A stretch of DNA of 46,463 nucleotides from contig JAUCBJ010001851.1 of the NCBI GenBank assembly GCA_032718475.1, positions 1 to 46,463 on the forward strand. The letters are read 5' to 3'. Positions 22,110-30,737 of the stretch are shown here, one piece after another (the first letter of the stretch is position 1; every line of letters begins with the position of its first letter). The notes under the pieces are model-generated. The model had not been told where the DNA came from, made no database searches, and worked only from the letters and a program-made list of their open reading frames with translations. The position numbers and the translations under genes were made by a program. This DNA comes from Nemertoderma westbladi. Taxonomy: Eukaryota > Xenacoelomorpha > Nemertodermatida > Nemertodermatidae.

Positions 22110-22665
22110 ATTATAGTAACTGCCGTTCCACAGTCGAGATAGCAGAGATATCACCGACATTTGAACCAAGAACATGAACCCCGCGATTGTCCATCCATTT
22201 CACATCCATCCACATCGTTGCAATATCGCATTGCACTCTGTCCACGAATCATACTTTTGTCTGTAGGAAATGTATGGGGGAGTCCTTTCCGAGCAGTATT
22301 AACAGTTCCCAGTGAATAAATCCCATTGTTGAACAATGTCTGAACCAAACATGGTGAATTAAAAAAGTTATCGAAATAGAGCCAAGCAAATGTTCCCTTC
22401 AGTCTAGGAGAGAGTTTTAGCACAACTTCCTCACCCAAGCCATACTCAGTGGTTTCTTTCTTCCCCAGGTACAGATCCAAATCGTAACCTGATTTACTGG
22501 CCGCACGAATCCAGAATTTGAAACCCCACTTAATTGGTTTATTCTTTATATACTGCTTCATCCCAGATTGACCCTTAAATGTACACAATGCATTTGCTAA
22601 ATGAGAAATAATGGGGCGAATTTTATATCCACGATCAATAGGTTTTTTATTTACATCAAAGAACT
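22110..22665 (-). pseudogene. piggyBac transposase, central DDE part
   Basis: It starts at the right edge with KEFFDVNKKPIDRGYKIRP and continues with PIISHLANAL, 'IKWGFKFWIRAASKSGYDLD' and YFDNFFNSPCLVQTLFNNG followed by GTVNTARKGLP. YFDNFF is the second catalytic Asp region. In the first one the usual A-D-S-(K/T)-(S/T)-G-Y reads A-A-S-K-S-G-Y, so the first catalytic Asp appears replaced by Ala. Near 22215 one base is out of register: the other frame gives KWMDNRGVHVLGSNVGDISA, which is the family sequence. N-terminal to this the gene is cut by the 7-kb element at CTTTGGAA. Confidence 0.88.
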
Positions 22666-22673
22666 CTTTGGAA
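22666..22673. repeat. 8-bp target-site duplication CTTTGGAA, left copy
   Basis: Directly precedes GGGTGCTGGTCA, the left end of the 7-kb element. The second copy is at 29674-29681. Collapsing the two joins the piggyBac reading frame as DNSKEFFDV. Confidence 0.92.
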
Positions 22674-22904
22674 GGGTGCTGGTCACCTCGCCGCACTACC
22701 ACTTCGCCGCAGGTCACCTCACCGCAGATAATGTGCGGCGAGGTGTCTTTGCGGCGAGGTGTCTCACTGTGAATGCCATTTCGCCGCAAATTATCGGACC
22801 CCTCGCCGCAAGTCAATATTAATGATTTATTTCTATATTTACAGGGAAGCCTACTAAGCCTAGTTATGGCATTGGACATTATTATATGAAGAAATAAAAT
22901 AATA
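22674..22904 (+). repeat. Left terminal inverted repeat of the 7-kb element
   Basis: Begins GGGTGCTGGTCACCTCGCCG and holds five to six copies of (A)CCTCGCCGCA or its complement, then TCAATATTAATGATTTATTT and CTAAGCCTAGTTATGGCATTG. Its reverse complement recurs at 29459-29673 with small differences. It gives an artificial open frame (CGE-rich repeats) at the start of the neighbouring piggyBac piece. Confidence 0.9.
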
Positions 22905-23200
22905 TATTATAATTAAAAATAAATAAAATAATAAAATATAAAAAATTTAAATTTTAAAAAATTTATATTTAAAATTTGGAATTTGGAAAATTTGGAAAAA
23001 ATGGAAAAGTTCAAATTTGGAATAAAACATTTCATTGCGAAATTTATCTATCTAATATATATATTTTTTTAAACCAATCCTCATTTTATTTACAATAGTT
23101 AAAAAACTTTCAAACGAACAATAGGACATGACATCGATATACACACGGATAAAATAAACCCACCACCAGCTGACTTGGCAATAGATAGTTTAAATATATA
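22905..23200. other. AT-rich spacer
   Basis: Runs of A/T such as AAATTTAAATTTTAAAAAAT; nothing else seen. Confidence 0.5.
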
Positions 23201-23204
23201 TATT

Positions 23205-23530
23205 TTACGGTTCCACCTCCGCATTCGCCATCACGATGGCTGCCTCAGCCCAAGTCACTTTGACTGGCCGCCTGGCTGCAGAGCGGCACCCATGTAAGTA
23301 GAGCAGCGCCGACCGAAGTAGTGCGAAGCTCAGGTTGCGCCTCACCCAGACAACGCACTCTGAGTACGGGACGCTTTGTTTGTCGCACAACTTCATCGAC
23401 AGCCTCTTCACGAACTGGCTCGCCGATGGGCCCATGCCACCATAAGCCGACAGGATGAAGGGAGTAAAGGTTGAATGTTCAACCTCCCTTAAACGTTCCT
23501 CATATTTGAGGACCTTGCGGTTCTCGTTAT
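23205..23530 (-). pseudogene. C-terminal fragment of a retroelement-type ORF, unidentified
   Basis: The frame is open from a stop near 23535 to 23205. It reads DNENRKVLKYEERLREVEHS, TFTPFILSAYGGMGPSASQF and VWVRRNLSFALLRSALLYLHG, ending with a basic tail (CRSAARRPVKV). The pattern K--+YE-RL-EVE---FTP-----GGMG---------L-----------W-R---SFALLRS is one I recognise from the C-terminal ends of repetitive, transposon-encoded animal proteins, but I cannot name the family. About 110 codons, N-terminus missing. Opposite in strand to the LINE that follows. Confidence 0.5.
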
Positions 23531-23550
23531 CTATCTAATAACTATTTACG

Positions 23551-23587
23551 TACATGTACAATGCACAATTGCACGATTGTACATGTA
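23551..23587. repeat. Palindrome with 12-bp arms at a LINE 5' junction
   Basis: TACATGTACAAT (23551-23562) is the reverse complement of 23576-23587, with GCACAATTGCACG between. It marks the border where the LINE frame begins. A further GTACATGTACAAT lies at about 25527, near the LINE's other end. Confidence 0.75.
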
Positions 23588-23593
23588 CATTAC

Positions 23594-25690
23594 AAGGCGC
23601 AGAAAGAGTCCTGACTCAAACAGACTACAGCAGCCAAGAATGCAGTTAAGGCTGCATCTAGGTCCCTGAACAGGCAGTACTCTGTTAATCTACAGGAGCT
23701 AATAAACCAACAGGTTGATGCCATCAATGATGCTGAGGACAGCAGGCGATCATTCCAGGCATGGAGATCGATCAACTTGCTTGCTGGTCGAAAAAGCCAA
23801 GCAACCACCAAGGTTAAGGCTGAATCACCAGCCGATCGCCTCAATGGTTGGAAGGCCCACTTTGAAAAGCTCCTCAATAATGACAGGGTATTGCCTGATA
23901 ACTTTATAGAAGTAAAAGTGTCTGAGTCTGTACTCCAAGATATTCCCATTGGTGATATCTCCTTTGCAGAAGTGAAGGCTGCTGCAAAGAGCATTAAGAC
24001 CAATTGTGCCAGTGGATTAGATGGTGTTCCCCCTGAGGTCTTTAAAATACCTGAGTGTTTAAAGCTCATCTATCCCATCATAGTAGACATGCACCAAACA
24101 ACAAGAGTCCCACAAGAAATGAAAACAAATAAGTTGGTGCCAGTTCCCAAGAAGGCCAACCTAACACTCTATGGTTCTTTTCGGGGAATCTCATTGATCT
24201 CGATTGCTGCAAAGCTATATAATATAATTATATTAAATCGCATCAGGGATCCCATTGAGAGACAGCTCCGTGGAAATCAGAATGGGTTCCGTAAAGGTCA
24301 TGGGACCATGGAGCCCATTTTGGCACTTAGAAGGGTAATTGAAGAGTTATCAAAAAAGAAAGACAGGCATCTGGCTGTTATCTTTGTTGACTTCTTCAAG
24401 GCCTTTGATTCAGTCTCTTGCTCACGTATGTTCAGCATTTCATTACATGGGATTCCTGATGAAATTATTGCAGCAATCAGATCAGTATACGATGATTCGA
24501 CAACATTTGTGTCTACTATTGACGGTGACACAGAACCATTTGAAGTGTTATGTGGCGTCCTCCAGGGAGATACACTTGCACCATTCTTGTTCATAATTGT
24601 TGTTGACTATGTTCTACGCATGTCCTTAGATCATCATAATGATGATGGGGTGATGATAACTCCACCTACTGGCTCCAGAAGTCGAGGAAATCCTGCCAAG
24701 TACCTAACTGATCTAGACTTTGCTGATGACTTAGGAGTACTCTCAGAATCACTAGAGGGAGCCCAACGGCTCCTCAGCTCATTAGAACATGCTGCTTCTA
24801 GTGTTGGTCTTTTTATTAACTCCAGAAAGACCAAAATTTTGACAGTTAACTTTGAAAGTCCTCAGCAAGTCTCTGATCGGATGAGCATAAGCTCAAAAGA
24901 TGGTATGCTTGAGCATGTGGATGACTTCTGTTACCTGGGATCATGGATCCGGAAGTCAGGTGAGGACCTTCGAATACGTAAGGGAAAGGCATGGGCAGCC
25001 TTGAATAGGCTTTCCAGGATTTGGAAGTCACAGAGAATTAATCAGAAACTTAAGGTCCGATTATTTAGAGCAGTAGTTCCAGTACTCCTCTATGGGAGCC
25101 CATGCTGGGCTCTAACTGCTGAGGACACCAAATCTCTGGATGGCACATTCACAAGAATGCTACGCCGGGTTCATTGTTTCAAGTACAATGCACACATCTC
25201 CAACGAGACACTATATAATATTGGAGGTGTCTCATTGGTTCCCCCAAGCTAGACACTAGAACAAAATCGCCTCCGCTTTGCAGGACATTGCTTTCGCCGT
25301 GAGGACCAGCCAGTGCATAATCTTGTACTTTGGCAGCCTCATGGAGTGAATAAGCATGGTGGACAGCCCATGACTTTCTTGAGACGCATCTTAAAGGACA
25401 CTGACCCATCACATGTGGATTATCACCCAAATGTCATGGGTGATAGGGAGTTATGGCGGTGCATTTTTGTCGATAAGCCGGCACAGCATTCTTAAAAATG
25501 CAGCTGCAATGCAGCATGCCGATCCTAGTAGTACATGTACAATCAGGTCAGGTCAGGTCCCCAGATCCTGCTACCACTATGGCAGTAATGTGGTACTACC
25601 TGTAGCTGTCAGCCCAGTAGGGCAGGCCCGATAAGCATAGCCTATTCATTATTTAGTTGATAAGAGTGGGTTAGTTTAGCCCCGTCAACT
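23594..25690 (+). mobile_element. 5'-truncated LINE, RT region and 3' end
   Basis: The left end is an abrupt junction next to a TACATGTACA palindrome. It contains the RT ORF (to 25495), then a short 3' region with GGTCAGGTCAGGTCC repeats. Right edge uncertain. Lacking endonuclease and ORF1, it is a dead-on-arrival copy carried within the 7-kb element. Confidence 0.75.
23616..25495 (+). pseudogene. LINE reverse transcriptase, one in-frame TAG
   Basis: Long frame, open at its left end. Order: linker (DRLNGWKAHFEKLLNN), RT with 'CASGLDGVPPEVFK', 'NGFRKGHGTMEPILALRRVI', 'HLAVIFVDFFKAFDSVSC', 'CGVLQGDTLAPFLF' and the catalytic 'DLDFADDLGVLS' near 24720, then the thumb and C-terminal part with LLYGSPCWALTAEDTKSLDG and TRMLRRVHCFK. 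A TAG at 25250-25252 stops it, but the same frame continues (EQNRLRFAGHCFRREDQPVH) to a TAA at 25495. The C-terminal RLRFAGHC motif is common in RTE-like LINEs. Only one disabling base is visible over about 1.9 kb, so it is rather young. Confidence 0.85.
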
Positions 25691-26214
25691 AAATAAGTCA
25701 TTGAGGGCTATAGCGCCTAGGGCACCATTGAAGGCAAAGGCTTGATACGCATCTGCATTAGAGATGATACACGCCCCACCCTGTCTATACTGGATGCTCC
25801 TCTACCAGTGTTAGGTAACCTAACCCAGGAGGCACACTTGGTTCAAGGTGTAACAAATGGACCCCTACAGTCAGCAGCAGGGCTGTAGGCCATGGATAGG
25901 CAGAAGGTAATCAACCAACGGCTAGACATGCTGACAAGGTCGGCGGAAGATAATCAACCAACGGCGACCTACTGCGAAGATGCTTGTAGGAGTTGCGACC
26001 ACACGCGGTTTACTCCCGCAACTGAAAGATATGAGTATAAGAACCATCCAGGAGAAATACCGGCTTGGTCGTTGCCCGGGTCAACAAGGACTGCTTCCGT
26101 CAGTGGTACACCAGGCTGGGTTCGATAAATTTGCTACTGGAACAGAAGACAGAGAAGACAATGAACGCACACAAACGCACGTAATTGCAACTCTAAGGAT
26201 CTGTTCACATATTA
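25496..26214. other. LINE 3' region and unassigned sequence
   Basis: Contains GGTCAGGTCAGGTCC and a stretch around 25890-26130 with weak overlapping frames and a direct repeat of AATCAACCAACGGC (25909 and 25952). No family recognised. Confidence 0.4.
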
Positions 26215-26370
26215 CGGACGACTTACTAAGTCGTGCGAACGACATACTAAGTCATGCGAACGACTTAACTAACTCGTGCGAACGACATAGTAGGTCATTC
26301 GAACGACTTACTAAGTCGTGCGAACGACTTACTAACTCATGCGAACGACTTACTAAGTCGTGCGAACGAC
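26215..26370. repeat. Hairpin-unit array, seven units of about 21 bp
   Basis: Unit consensus ACTAAGTCGTGCGAACGACTT. Each unit holds the inverted repeat AAGTCGT-GCGA-ACGACTT. It is the reverse complement of the units in the right-hand array. Confidence 0.9.
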
Positions 26371-26621
26371 AAATTCAGTCCACTCAATATTCTTTTAATT
26401 TGTCGGACGCTTAGGATAACTTCATTATTTAGTTTTAAAGCAGATGAAATCTGTCCGTATGTTTAATTTACGTCAATATTAACAGAGCGCGTTCAGCCAT
26501 TGATAATAATATTTTCAACCAATAATGCCATTAACAACAATGCTGTAGATTGAATTGAAAAACCCGCTAAAAAGGTTGTGCTTTTATTGCCAGTATTATT
26601 TAGCCAATCAAAGTACAGTTA
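26215..26621. mobile_element. Short deletion derivative of the hairpin-array transposon
   Basis: An array of seven 21-bp units (26215-26370) followed by 251 bp (26371-26621) that match 28594-28854, the 5' end of the neighbouring transposon with the first codons of its transposase. The next array (26622-26720) closes it. So it has the two terminal arrays but almost no gene, as in a MITE-like internal deletion, and seems to share an array with the full copy. Confidence 0.7.
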
Positions 26622-26720
26622 CTAAGTCATGCAAACGACATACTAAGTCGTGCGAACGACTTAACTAACGCGTGCGAACGACATACTAAGTCGTGCGAAC
26701 GACTTACTAAGTCGTGCGAA
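26622..26720. repeat. Left terminal hairpin-unit array, five units
   Basis: Same unit as 26215-26370. It forms the left terminal inverted repeat of the integrase-type transposon; the partner is 28856-29196. Confidence 0.9.
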
Positions 26721-26813
26721 CTGTGGTAGTATGGAGAGCTGGTGGTGGTGCTAACGGAATTTGATATGTATATTATTATTATTAATTTTAAATTTTATGA
26801 CCCCTCCCGACAG

Positions 26814-26993
26814 ATGGCAGATTCCCAGACTGATGAGGAATTCCGTGACGCTACAGGAAGAGTCGAAGAACTGATTGCTCGCATAAGTACCTGCAGTATG
26901 GACTTGCAGCTACCTATTTTGGACGATTATAATTCTTTCAAGGAACGAATGGCTATTAGCATAGCCACCCAGAAAACATTTTATGATTCTTAA
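26814..26993 (+). CDS. Small plus-strand ORF (likely last exon) inside the integrase-type transposon
   Basis: 60 codons, MADSQTDEEFRDATGRVEEL, then IARISTCSMDLQLPILDDYN and a stop at 26993. A pyrimidine-rich stretch and CAG (CCCCTCCCGACAG) lie immediately before the ATG, so it may be a terminal exon. It is convergent with the transposase. Acidic, helical, no known motif. It could be a second gene of the transposon or chance. Confidence 0.4.
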   Translation: MADSQTDEEFRDATGRVEELIARISTCSMDLQLPILDDYNSFKERMAISIATQKTFYDS

Positions 26994-27135
26994 TCAAATC
27001 TAAAAACTCCAGTTCAAAACTTCAGTACAAAATATTAAAACGTTCATATTTCATCAATTATTATTATTATTCGGTATTTCACTGATGTCTTAATATCTAT
27101 TGTGTTTTAAGAATGATAATGAATCCATATCCATA

Positions 27136-27880
27136 TTAATACATTAGTCGGTCTAGTTCGCTGGTCAAAAGGATATATAGATCCTTTGCTTTTGACGTAG
27201 TGGTGGGGGGTATTATACGATACTTTTGCATAAAGTTAATGCATAGTTCATAAAGGTCAATATCGCAATGCCCAGTGGGATGACGAAAAGTAGCCTCATC
27301 GCAACAAGGTTCAATATCGCCAGAACTTACGGGACAGAGCTGATGGGTTCCACCCCAGAGTTCAGGCAGCTTGAACATAATGTTAGGGCTGCCTGCCGGC
27401 ACGTTGGGATTGCGTGATGGTCGAATTCGATGTTTATTCCAGAGTTTAGCTACCCTATCTAACTCATCCTGTACTATTGATGTAAAACAAAACTGCACTA
27501 AGTTTTTATGTAAATCGCTTCCATCGAATAAACCATTGTCTTGAAGGGACTTGAAAAAATCCATCCAGTACTCCATACTTTGTCTCCTAAGGAATCCCCA
27601 CCACGCTTCAATCCTCTGATTAGCTGTGCTTGCGCCATCGATGTAACAGGTCTGTTGCATATTGTCAGTGTGATCTCTACGGATGAACTTCTGAAAGTCT
27701 CGAACGCGAACATTTTCTGTTCCAAAATCCCCACGAACAATCCGCGGAGCACCCTTGTTCTCAGTTATCACTTCCAGGAAGTAGCCCCCGATAACTTTAC
27801 TGTCATTGTTGGTCTTATATACATTCAACCAAATCATTTTCCGGGAATATCCATCAATGCACCCACTGGATGTTAACGCA
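27136..27880 (-). CDS. Integrase-type DDE transposase, C-terminal two thirds
   Basis: In frame from about 27880: GCIDGYSRKMIWLNVYKTNN, then VIGGYFLEVI and GAPRIVRGDFGTENVRV (second catalytic Asp), ANQRIEAWWGFLRRQSMEYW (catalytic Glu in NQRIEAWW), a helical region with VQFCFTSIVQDELDRVAKLW, and a Cys/Pro-containing end (LCPVSSGDIEPCCDEATF). The stop is at 27136. No frameshifts are seen over about 245 codons. Together with the 28751-28270 segment it makes a normal-length transposase of about 400 residues. Expected role: DDE strand transfer at the array ends. Confidence 0.85.
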
Positions 27881-28265
27881 TTACTTATTTGAATTGAAAT
27901 ACGGGTACGTACTTTATTTAAATCGAATATTGTGGCGGAGTGACAATATTGTACAATACTCTAAATAGTAGCACCTATCTCACCTCCCCCCCAAAACCTG
28001 AGATTTCGATTACAGCTGTTCGATACAATAGTGAGATGGGAATGTTGCTTAGCAACACAGCAACAACACCTGACACTATAATAAGCTTATCTAACAGCGC
28101 TGACCGTAGATAAGATAATACAGCTACTTACTGACTTAGTTACAATAAAATTAATATGTTAAAGATATTATACTGAAATAATACTGTTACTTTATTTCAA
28201 GCCGCGTTGTTTATATAGCACCCCATAATTTACTTTATTTCACGCTTACTTGAAAATAAAATATT
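27881..28265 (-). other. Probable intron (or insertion) in the transposase gene
   Basis: It separates 'DKLKPYGLCI' from 'GCIDGYSRK', which are adjacent in the family. A minus-strand acceptor-like ATCCAG lies at its 3' side. No GT donor gives a perfect join, so intron status is inferred, not proven. Contents are AT-rich with AACACAGCAACAACACC. Confidence 0.5.
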
Positions 28266-28269
28266 CTAA

Positions 28270-28751
28270 TAATATTTAACAAGGAAATTCGTGACATCCC
28301 TAATACATAATCCATAAGGTTTCAATTTGTCGTACCCGTCTAGGTGCCAGATAAAATTCGGTCCCTTAGCAAAGTACTGGCGGCGACGCAAACGTCTCGT
28401 AGCGCGCCATTGCGATGCTTCAGGATCAAGCATGCGGAGAATGTGACGCACATCTTCCTTTCGCACTCGCAGACCAGCTAATATGCACTTGGTGTGCATC
28501 ATGCGATACCCATGCAGGTGTCCCGATCCTTTAATTTCATTGGAAATGAAATTAATGACTTCTTCCGTATTAGTGTAAACATTTCTCCTGCCCAAATTCA
28601 GTCCACTCAATATTCTTTTAATTTGTCGGACGCTTAGGATAACTTCATTATTTAGTTTTAAAGCAGATGAAATCTGTCCATATATTAGGCCTAAGTTAAA
28701 GTACGTCGATATTAACAGAGCGCGTTCAGCCATTGATAATAATATTTTCAA
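28270..28751 (-). CDS. Integrase-type DDE transposase, N-terminal part
   Basis: Starts at the ATG at 28751 (or the in-frame MAERALLI ATG at 28733). It has an N-terminal helix-turn-helix-like part (ALLISTYFNLGLIYGQISSA, EVILSVRQIKRILSGLNLGR), a region with SGHLHGYRMMHTKCILAGLR, then LRRRQYFAKGPNFIWHLDGY-DKLKPYGLCI, where HLDGYDKL carries the first catalytic Asp. The open frame runs past the splice point to a TAA at 28266. The first 250 bp of the gene region are duplicated at 26371-26621. Confidence 0.85.
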
Positions 28752-28855
28752 CCAATAATGCCATTAACAACAATGCTGTAGATTGAATTGAAAAACCCGC
28801 TAAAAAGGTTGTGCTTTTATTGCCAGTATTATTTAGCCAATCAAAGTACAGTTAG

Positions 28856-29196
28856 TAAGTCGTTGGCACGAGTTACTAAGTCGTTCGCACGACTTAGTAT
28901 GTCGTTCGAACGACTTACTATGTCGTTCGCACGAGTTACTATGTTGTTCGCCCGACTTAGTATGTCGTTCGCACGAGTTAGTTAAGTCATTCGCACGACT
29001 TAGTATGTCGTTCGCACGACTTAGTAAGTCGTTCGCACGACTTAGTAAGTCGTGCGCACGACTTAGTATGTCGTTTGCACGACTTAGTATGTCGTTCGCA
29101 CGAGTTAGTTAAGTCGTTCGCACGACTTAGTATATCGTTCGCACGACTTAGTAAGTCGTTCGCACGACATACTAAGTCGTTCGCACGAGTTAGCGA
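28856..29196. repeat. Right terminal hairpin-unit array, sixteen units
   Basis: Units of 21 bp with consensus GTCGTTCGCACGACTTAGTAA; I count sixteen, with occasional changes (GTTGTT, GTCATT, GTCGTG). Each has GTCGT-TCGC-ACGAC hairpin arms, and GACTTAGTAAGTC forms a second palindrome across unit borders. Confidence 0.92.
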
Positions 29197-29458
29197 AAAA
29201 AAATATTTTTTTTTCTCATGTCCCTTTAGGGGCTCCGTACAACAGTTATGAATTCAAATCTAAAAATGTAAACTTTAATCTGCAAATCTCGTGTACAGTA
29301 CGCATATTGAAGGCACCCCCTTGTTTTAAACAACTGAGCAACAGTTTTGACAAACATACGATTAGGACTGTTTTACTATTATCTAATACGTTACTAAAAT
29401 ACTCTCACTGTATATCTATAATAATACAGTAATTATAATAGAACAACTAACATTACCC

Positions 29459-29673
29459 TATTATTTTATTTCTTCTTATAATAATGCCCAATGCCATAAC
29501 TAGGCTTAGTTTCCCTGTAAATATAGAAATAAATGATTAATATTGACTTGCGGCGAGGTGTCCGATAATTTGCAGCGAAATGGCATTCACAGTGAGACAC
29601 CTCACCACAAGACACCTCGCCGCGCATTATCTGCGGCAAGATGACTTGCGGCGAGGTGACCTGACCAGCACCC
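29459..29673 (-). repeat. Right terminal inverted repeat of the 7-kb element
   Basis: Reverse-complement partner of 22674-22904, sharing AATGCCATAACTAGGCTTAG, AATATTGACTTGCGGCGAGG, GGCATTCACAGTGAGACACC and the final GACCAGCACCC. The left copy has a few extra bases between motifs. Confidence 0.9.
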
Positions 29674-29681
29674 CTTTGGAA
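29674..29681. repeat. 8-bp target-site duplication CTTTGGAA, right copy
   Basis: Follows ACCAGCACCC directly; matches 22666-22673. Confidence 0.92.
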
Positions 29682-30364
29682 TTATCCACGAAATGAAGAT
29701 TCTGTAGAATATCTTGAAACTACGAGTCATAATATTCTGTTTCCGCGGTTTCCTACAAATATGTTTGTTGGCCAGTAATCTACAATGGATGGTAACTTGT
29801 TGATTGACGTAACATAATTAATACCGAGTAACGCCTTCATTCCTTCACCAGTGATTGTGAATGTACAGCCCTTTTGTTCAGAATATCGTATTGACTCATT
29901 GGTAAGTAGGTCTATGAGTTCTGGAAGGTTTGTGGTTTTCCCGAATACTTGAAGCGGTGATTGGAGAACTTTACTTGATAATTTACATTCATTTGGGGGT
30001 TTGACTTAATTTTGTTAGTCCATTTGATGAAATCTGTGGGTTTAACACCTCCTATAATGCTGGTAATAGTAGCGTTAGCACTGGTACTGGTGGTAGTTGG
30101 AATTTTAATAGTTCCGGTAGTTGGAATTTGAATAGTACCGGTAGTGGAACTACCAGTAATTGGAATTTGACCGGTACTGGTAGTGGAAGTGGAAGTACCG
30201 GTAGTCGGAATTTGAATACCGTTACTGGTAGTAGGCCTACTGGAAGTTGGAATAGTACAACCAGATATAGATATCGGAATTGTGGATTTAAGTGCATCAG
30301 GAACTCCAATATATATATTCGCATCAGCAACTCCAATAGGACCGCCCTGACTTATTACATTGAT
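29682..30364 (-). pseudogene. piggyBac transposase, N-terminal part with Thr/Pro repeats
   Basis: Open from a TGA at 30365-30367 to a TAG at 29912-29914. It begins near INVISQGGPIGVADANIYIG, then a Thr/Ser/Pro/Ile repeat tract (IPTTGTIQIPTTGTIKIPTT) encoded by ACCGGTACT-type repeats, then GGVKPTDFIKWTNKI and KFSNHRFKYSGKPQTFQN. A frameshift follows, and the next frame gives PELIDLLTNESIRYSEQKGC, MKALLGINYVTSINKLPSIV and DYWPTNIFVGN, a typical piggyBac N-terminal pattern. A further shift near 29728 gives FQDILQNLHFVDNS, which joins the central part at 22665 across the 7-kb insertion. No ATG start was chosen. Confidence 0.75.
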
Positions 30365-30367
30365 TCA

Positions 30368-30733
30368 TAAATTATTGATTTAACCAATATACCATGATTT
30401 GTGGCAGTAAACAGTGTTTATATGTTATTTTAATAGATTAATTTAATAGATTTTAATAGATTTTAATAGATAGAAAGTTATTGTCACTACCTGTCAATCG
30501 TTCAACATAAAAAGCAATTATTTTGTCATTAAATTTATGTTTCATTACGAGATACACTACTTTTTAGTAAAATTGAATGCATTTCTACATGATGATAGAC
30601 TTTATAACATGTTTTTTACAAAATTAGGGGATAATACTGGCTAGTTAAAATCTGGGCCTTAGGAGTACAAAATTAGGGGATAATACTGACTATTTAAAAT
30701 CTGGGCCTTAGGAGTCCCGTGGGAGTTAAAGGG
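30368..30733 (-). other. piggyBac 5' non-coding end with duplicated subterminal motif
   Basis: AT-rich, with TTTAATAGA short repeats near 30430-30470 and two tandem copies (about 50 bp) of ACAAAATTAGGGGATAATAC ... AAATCTGGGCCTTAGGAGT at 30617-30716, next to the terminus. Confidence 0.7.
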
Positions 30734-30737
30734 TTAA
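30734..30737. repeat. piggyBac target site TTAA, right copy
   Basis: TTAA directly after the element end (minus-strand CCCTTTAACTCCC); partner of 19771-19774. Confidence 0.8.

Larger units (their letters stand above)
26622..29196 (-). mobile_element. Integrase-type (IS3EU-like) DNA transposon with hairpin-array ends
   Basis: About 2.6 kb bounded by inverted arrays of the 21-bp unit. Transposase is on the minus strand in two segments (28751-28270 and 27880-27136), with a small plus-strand ORF (26814-26993) at the 3' side. The DDE integrase fold and the protein pattern match the animal 'integrase core' transposase family that I would place with IS3EU; that name is from memory. Target-site duplications were not identified because the array ends are ragged. 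Confidence 0.75.
22674..29673. mobile_element. 7,000-bp DNA element with about 220-bp inverted repeats, 8-bp TSD
   Basis: The ends start GGGTGCTGGTCA and are long inverted repeats (22674-22904 and 29459-29673), flanked by CTTTGGAA duplications, inside the piggyBac transposase gene. Cargo from left to right: AT-rich DNA, a retroelement protein fragment (-), a LINE fragment (+), non-coding DNA, a deletion-derivative hairpin-array element, and an integrase-type DNA transposon (-). No transposase clearly of its own was found, unless the integrase-type one is it. An 8-bp duplication fits hAT and some other superfamilies; superfamily unresolved. Confidence 0.85.
19775..30733 (-). mobile_element. 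piggyBac element, dead, split by a 7-kb insertion
   Basis: Bounded by TTAA on both sides, with ends beginning CCC: CCCTATTCAACCTGGG on the left and, as reverse complement, CCCTTTAACTCCCACGGG on the right. Just inside each end is a short direct repeat (ATTCAACCTGGG twice; AAATCTGGGCCTTAGGAGT twice). Transposase is on the minus strand in pieces at 29682-30364, 22110-22665 and 21310-21735. Without the 7,000-bp insert the element is about 3.96 kb. It interrupts the DUF4806-like ORF, and the restored host frame supports both ends. Confidence 0.8.

Noticed and set aside
22674-22879. Apparent N-terminus of the piggyBac protein (CGEG... repeats)
   Set aside because: This stretch is the terminal repeat of the 7-kb element, which happens to be open; the true N-terminal part lies at 29682-30364.
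25980-26414. ORF with heptad-like peptide repeats (SCERLTK) and its counterpart at 28788-28985 (SFARLSM)
   Set aside because: The peptides are translations of the 21-bp hairpin arrays; both strands and several frames are open for the same reason.
28856-29196. Regular 21-bp repeats that look like a CRISPR array
   Set aside because: Units are contiguous with no unique spacers, are inverted at the other end of a transposon, and the genome is eukaryotic.
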